A stretch of 64,000 bases of DNA from Atopsyche davidsoni. Its lineage: Eukaryota; Arthropoda; Insecta; Trichoptera; Hydrobiosidae. The first letter of the stretch is position 1, and each line of letters opens with the position of its first letter. The stretch covers positions 4,154,001 to 4,218,000 of the forward strand of contig JAILWY010000006.1 of assembly GCA_022113835.1 (NCBI GenBank). The letters are read 5' to 3'. Under the pieces are notes generated by a model, which made no database searches, had not been told where the DNA came from, and saw nothing but the letters and a program-made list of their open reading frames with translations. A program made the translations under genes and the position numbers. Positions 61,773 through 64,000 of this stretch are shown here, piece after piece.

Positions 61773-64000
61773 ATGGTTGTTACACGCTCAGAAGCTGCCA
61801 GAAGTCAGAAAGGGGAATCCACGACCGCCGTCCCAACCGCCGTCGCGACCGCCGTCCCGACCGCCGTCACGACCGCCGTCACGACCGCCGTCACGACCGC
61901 CGTCACGACCGCCGTCACGACCGCCGTCACGACCGCCGTCCGGACCGCCGTCTCGACCGCCGCCGCGACCGCCGCCGTGACCGCCGTCCCGACCGAAAAA
62001 CTCAGCTGTCGATCATCAATGAGCAATTACGCACACTATGTCAGAATGGCGAAGAGGCTTCAGATCATGATTGAAGCAGATGAAGAAGAGGCGAAGATAC
62101 AGCAAGAAAGGCTGAAGACACAGGAAAACATATCGAAGATTCAGGAAGAAATCTTGAAATCCCAAATGAAAATGTTAGATATTAAAAAACAAATGAAAGA
62201 AATCGCGACAGCCAAGAAGATGTCGCTAAAACTGCGTCCTCGAGAAAATGGCTGGTCGAGTGAAATAGCGGAATGCATAAAGATTCCGCCCAAGCCGTTG
62301 CATGCCGTGCAAATGGCCCAAAGTGACCCGGCGCCGTCCAAACCTGTGCGCCGTGACGTCGCCCCAAATGAAATCTCGACAGCCGAGGAGTCGCCGCTGA
62401 TGCCGCACCCTCGAGAAGGTGGCTGGTCGAGTGAAATTGTGGAATGTATAAAAATTCCGCTCAAGCCGCTGCAAGATGAGCAGGCGGCCCGAAATGTCAG
62501 CCAAATAAATAGACCGCAACCCGTACCGCTAACGAAGTATCGTGGGGAATTTACACACCCCATGCAACATATGATCCATACAGCTGACGCATCAGGTATA
62601 AAAGCAAATACTCAAGAGGGTCGTAAATTATCGGCCAATACCCAAGAAAAAATGGTACACTCAGCGCGTGCCACAAGCCAACAAAAAATGAGAGCCGACA
62701 TAACGGCTATCTGTGTATACTGCAAACTCACAGATCATAACATTATTAAGTGCGACAACTTTCTACAAAAGTCGACTTATGACCGTAATAGATGGGCCCG
62801 CAAGGAGCACGTTTGTCTTTGCTGCTTGAAAAAAGGCCACAGCTGTAATCAATGTGAAAAACCGCCCTGCGGGATAAACAGTTGTAAGCTACCGCACAAC
62901 CGCTTACTTCATATGGAATATGCAGAAAAAATACGGCAACCAAAGTCAACACTTCTCGAAGCAGAGCTTGAAGAATTACAAACTGAAAGCGCTGTTCGAG
63001 AAAATGTAAACATAGACATCTCGACACCCGAGGAGCTGCACCCTCACGTAAACGGGTTGTCGAGTGAAATTGCGGAGAGCCAGTCTCCGCCCAAGCCGCT
63101 GCTAGATAAGCAAGCGGTCCGAAGCGACCCGGCGCCGTCCAAACCTGTGCGCCGCGACGTCGCCCCAAATAAAATCTCGACAGCCGAGGAGTTGCCGCTG
63201 ATGCCGCATCCTCGAGAAGATGGCTGGTCGAGTGAAATAGCGGAATGCATAAAGATTCCGCCCAAGCCTTTGCATGCTGTGCAAATGGCCCGAAGCGTCC
63301 CGGCGCAGCACAAACCAGTGCGCCGCGACGACAAAATGAATAAAATCTTGACAGCCGAGGAGTTGCCGCTGATGCCGCATCCTCGAGAAAGTGGCTGGTC
63401 GAGTGAAATAGCGGAATGCATAAAGATTCCGCCCAAGCCTTTGCATGCTGTGCAAATGGCCCGAAGCGTCCCGGCGCAGCACAAACCAGTGCGCCGCGAC
63501 GCAGAAATCTCGACAGCCGAGGAGTTGCCGCTGATGCCGCATCCTCGAGAAAGTGGCTGGTCGAGTGAAATCGCGGAAAGCTTGAAGATTCCGCCCATGC
63601 CTTTGCATGCCGTGCAAATGGCCCTAAGCGTCCCGGCGCAGCACAAACCAGTGCGCCGCGATGACATAATGAATAAAATCTCGACAGCCGAGGAGTTGCC
63701 GCTGATGCCGCATCCTCACGAAAATGGCTGGTCGAGTGAAGTAGCGGAATGCATAAAGATTCCGCCCAAGCCTTTGCATGCTGTGCAAATGGCCCGAAGC
63801 GTCCCGGCGCAGCACAAACCAGTGCGCCGCGACGACATAATGAATAAAATCTCGACAGCCGAGGAGTTGCCGCTGATGCCGCATCCTCGAGAAGGTGGCT
63901 GGTCGAGTGAAATTGCGGAAAGCTTGAAGATTCCGCCCATGCCTTTGCATACCGTGCAAATGGCCCGCAGCGTCTCGGCGCCGTCCAAACCGGTGCGCCG
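61773..64000 (+). CDS. BEL/Pao-like gag with zinc knuckles and eight 57-codon repeats, cut by window end
   Basis: The ATG at 61773 has A at -3 and G at +4, and the frame is open for 742 codons to the window end; the nearest upstream stop in frame is at 61713. Residues 1-16 read MVVTRSEAARSQKGES. Then comes a Thr-Thr-Ala-Val run (17-72), a Glu/Lys-rich coiled coil (about 92-145) and repeat modules A and B from 144. The knuckles are C314-X2-C-X4-H-X4-C327, C348-X2-C-X4-H-X4-C361 and C366-X4-C371-X3-H375-X4-H380, the arrangement of BEL/Pao gags. Six more modules follow. The module core reads GWSSEIAECIKIPPKPLHAV. I see no DUF1759-like capsid segment before the knuckles and no protease after them within the window. 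It may be a nonautonomous or derived element, or a domesticated gene. Antisense frames here are shadows of the repeats. Confidence 0.87.
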   Translation, partial: MVVTRSEAARSQKGESTTAVPTAVATAVPTAVTTAVTTAVTTAVTTAVTTAVTTAVRTAVSTAAATAAVTAVPTEKLSCRSSMSNYAHYVRMAKRLQIMIEADEEEAKIQQERLKTQENISKIQEEILKSQMKMLDIKKQMKEIATAKKMSLKLRPRENGWSSEIAECIKIPPKPLHAVQMAQSDPAPSKPVRRDVAPNEISTAEESPLMPHPREGGWSSEIVECIKIPLKPLQDEQAARNVSQINRPQPVPLTKYRGEFTHPMQHMIHTADASGIKANTQEGRKLSANTQEKMVHSARATSQQKMRADITAICVYCKLTDHNIIKCDNFLQKSTYDRNRWARKEHVCLCCLKKGHSCNQCEKPPCGINSCKLPHNRLLHMEYAEKIRQPKSTLLEAELEELQTESAVRENVNIDISTPEELHPHVNGLSSEIAESQSPPKPLLDKQAVRSDPAPSKPVRRDVAPNKISTAEELPLMPHPREDGWSSEIAECIKIPPKPLHAVQMARSVPAQHKPVRRDDKMNKILTAEELPLMPHPRESGWSSEIAECIKIPPKPLHAVQMARSVPAQHKPVRRDAEISTAEELPLMPHPRESGWSSEIAESLKIPPMPLHAVQMALSVPAQHKPVRRDDIMNKISTAEELPLMPHPHENGWSSEVAECIKIPPKPLHAVQMARSVPAQHKPVRRDDIMNKISTAEELPLMPHPREGGWSSEIAESLKIPPMPLHTVQMARSVSAPSKPVR
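61821..61988 (+). repeat. 12-bp minisatellite coding Thr-Thr-Ala-Val
   Basis: Fourteen consecutive units of NNGACCGCCGTC are in frame with the gag ORF and give mostly TTAV or PTAV. Six central units are identical. The other two plus frames and the minus strand also stay open here because the unit is a multiple of three without stops. Confidence 0.97.
62202..62520 (+). repeat. 171-bp modules A and B, before the zinc knuckles
   Basis: Module A starts at 62202 and B at 62373, exactly 171 bases (57 codons) apart. Both carry GWSSEI, ECIKIP and KPL. B decays after its KPL and passes into the linker that leads to the knuckles. Confidence 0.9.
63018..64000 (+). repeat. 171-bp modules C to H, after the zinc knuckles
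   Basis: Modules start at 63018, 63174, 63345, 63507, 63678 and 63849, with spacings of 156, 171, 162, 171 and 171 bases. All length changes are multiples of three. D, E and G are nearly identical, and each ends KPVRRD. H is cut by the window end. Confidence 0.95.

Noticed and set aside
61777..61980. Plus-strand frame reading an Arg-Pro-Pro-Ser repeat
   Set aside because: It is the minisatellite in another frame and ends right after it; the TTAV frame continues to the knuckles.
62141..63988. Series of minus-strand open frames up to 207 codons over the repeat array
   Set aside because: They mirror the stop-free 171-base modules. The plus frame is continuous from 61773, has the zinc knuckles and a good start, so the antisense frames are shadows.
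63018..64000. CRISPR-like regular repeats
   Set aside because: Units are 171 bases long, contiguous, coding and without unique spacers, in a eukaryotic retroelement.

Overview
The window is AT-rich eukaryotic DNA and reads as an insect genome, most probably a moth or butterfly. The firm anchor is the tracheal master regulator gene trachealess (trh) on the minus strand. Exon 1 (32029 down to 31839) encodes the N-terminus and exon 2 (9407 down to 9169) encodes the whole bHLH domain. The two join in phase across a 22.4-kb intron with a GC donor and an AG acceptor. The PAS-domain exons are not seen and must lie beyond position 1. A GC-rich promoter-like island sits at about 32900-33240. The lepidopteran assignment is inference from the wording of the Trh N-terminus, base composition and transposon mix.

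Layout: 1-9168 is trh intron 2, carrying a decayed DDE transposon with a TA-run in its inverted ends (2130-4855) and a hAT element with a perfect 8-bp target duplication (5771-8821). A composite of two inverted mariner halves and a second hAT-like end are nested in that hAT. 9408-31838 is trh intron 1, with many short GC-rich islands, a 300-bp foldback MITE (19583-19885), a foldback repeat with a hammerhead-ribozyme-like core (24353-24598) and a decayed relative (25204-25370). 33241-61192 is a gene desert upstream of trh, again dotted with GC-rich islands that look like conserved regulatory DNA. It also holds a young MITE with perfect 54-bp inverted repeats around a tRNA-Thr-like cloverleaf (55424-55655).

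61193-64000 is the 5' part of an LTR retroelement of BEL/Pao type. It has a probable LTR, a leader with tandem repeats, and a plus-strand gag-like ORF that opens at 61773 and is still open at the window end. The ORF has a Thr-Thr-Ala-Val minisatellite, a coiled coil, BEL/Pao zinc knuckles and eight copies of a 57-codon module lying on both sides of the knuckles. I see no BEL/Pao capsid-like region, which makes this the most unusual coding object here.

No rRNA gene, CRISPR array or other host protein-coding gene could be supported. Most open frames in the desert are chance frames. The host-gene content is therefore one developmental transcription factor with its probable regulatory landscape, plus several generations of mobile elements.
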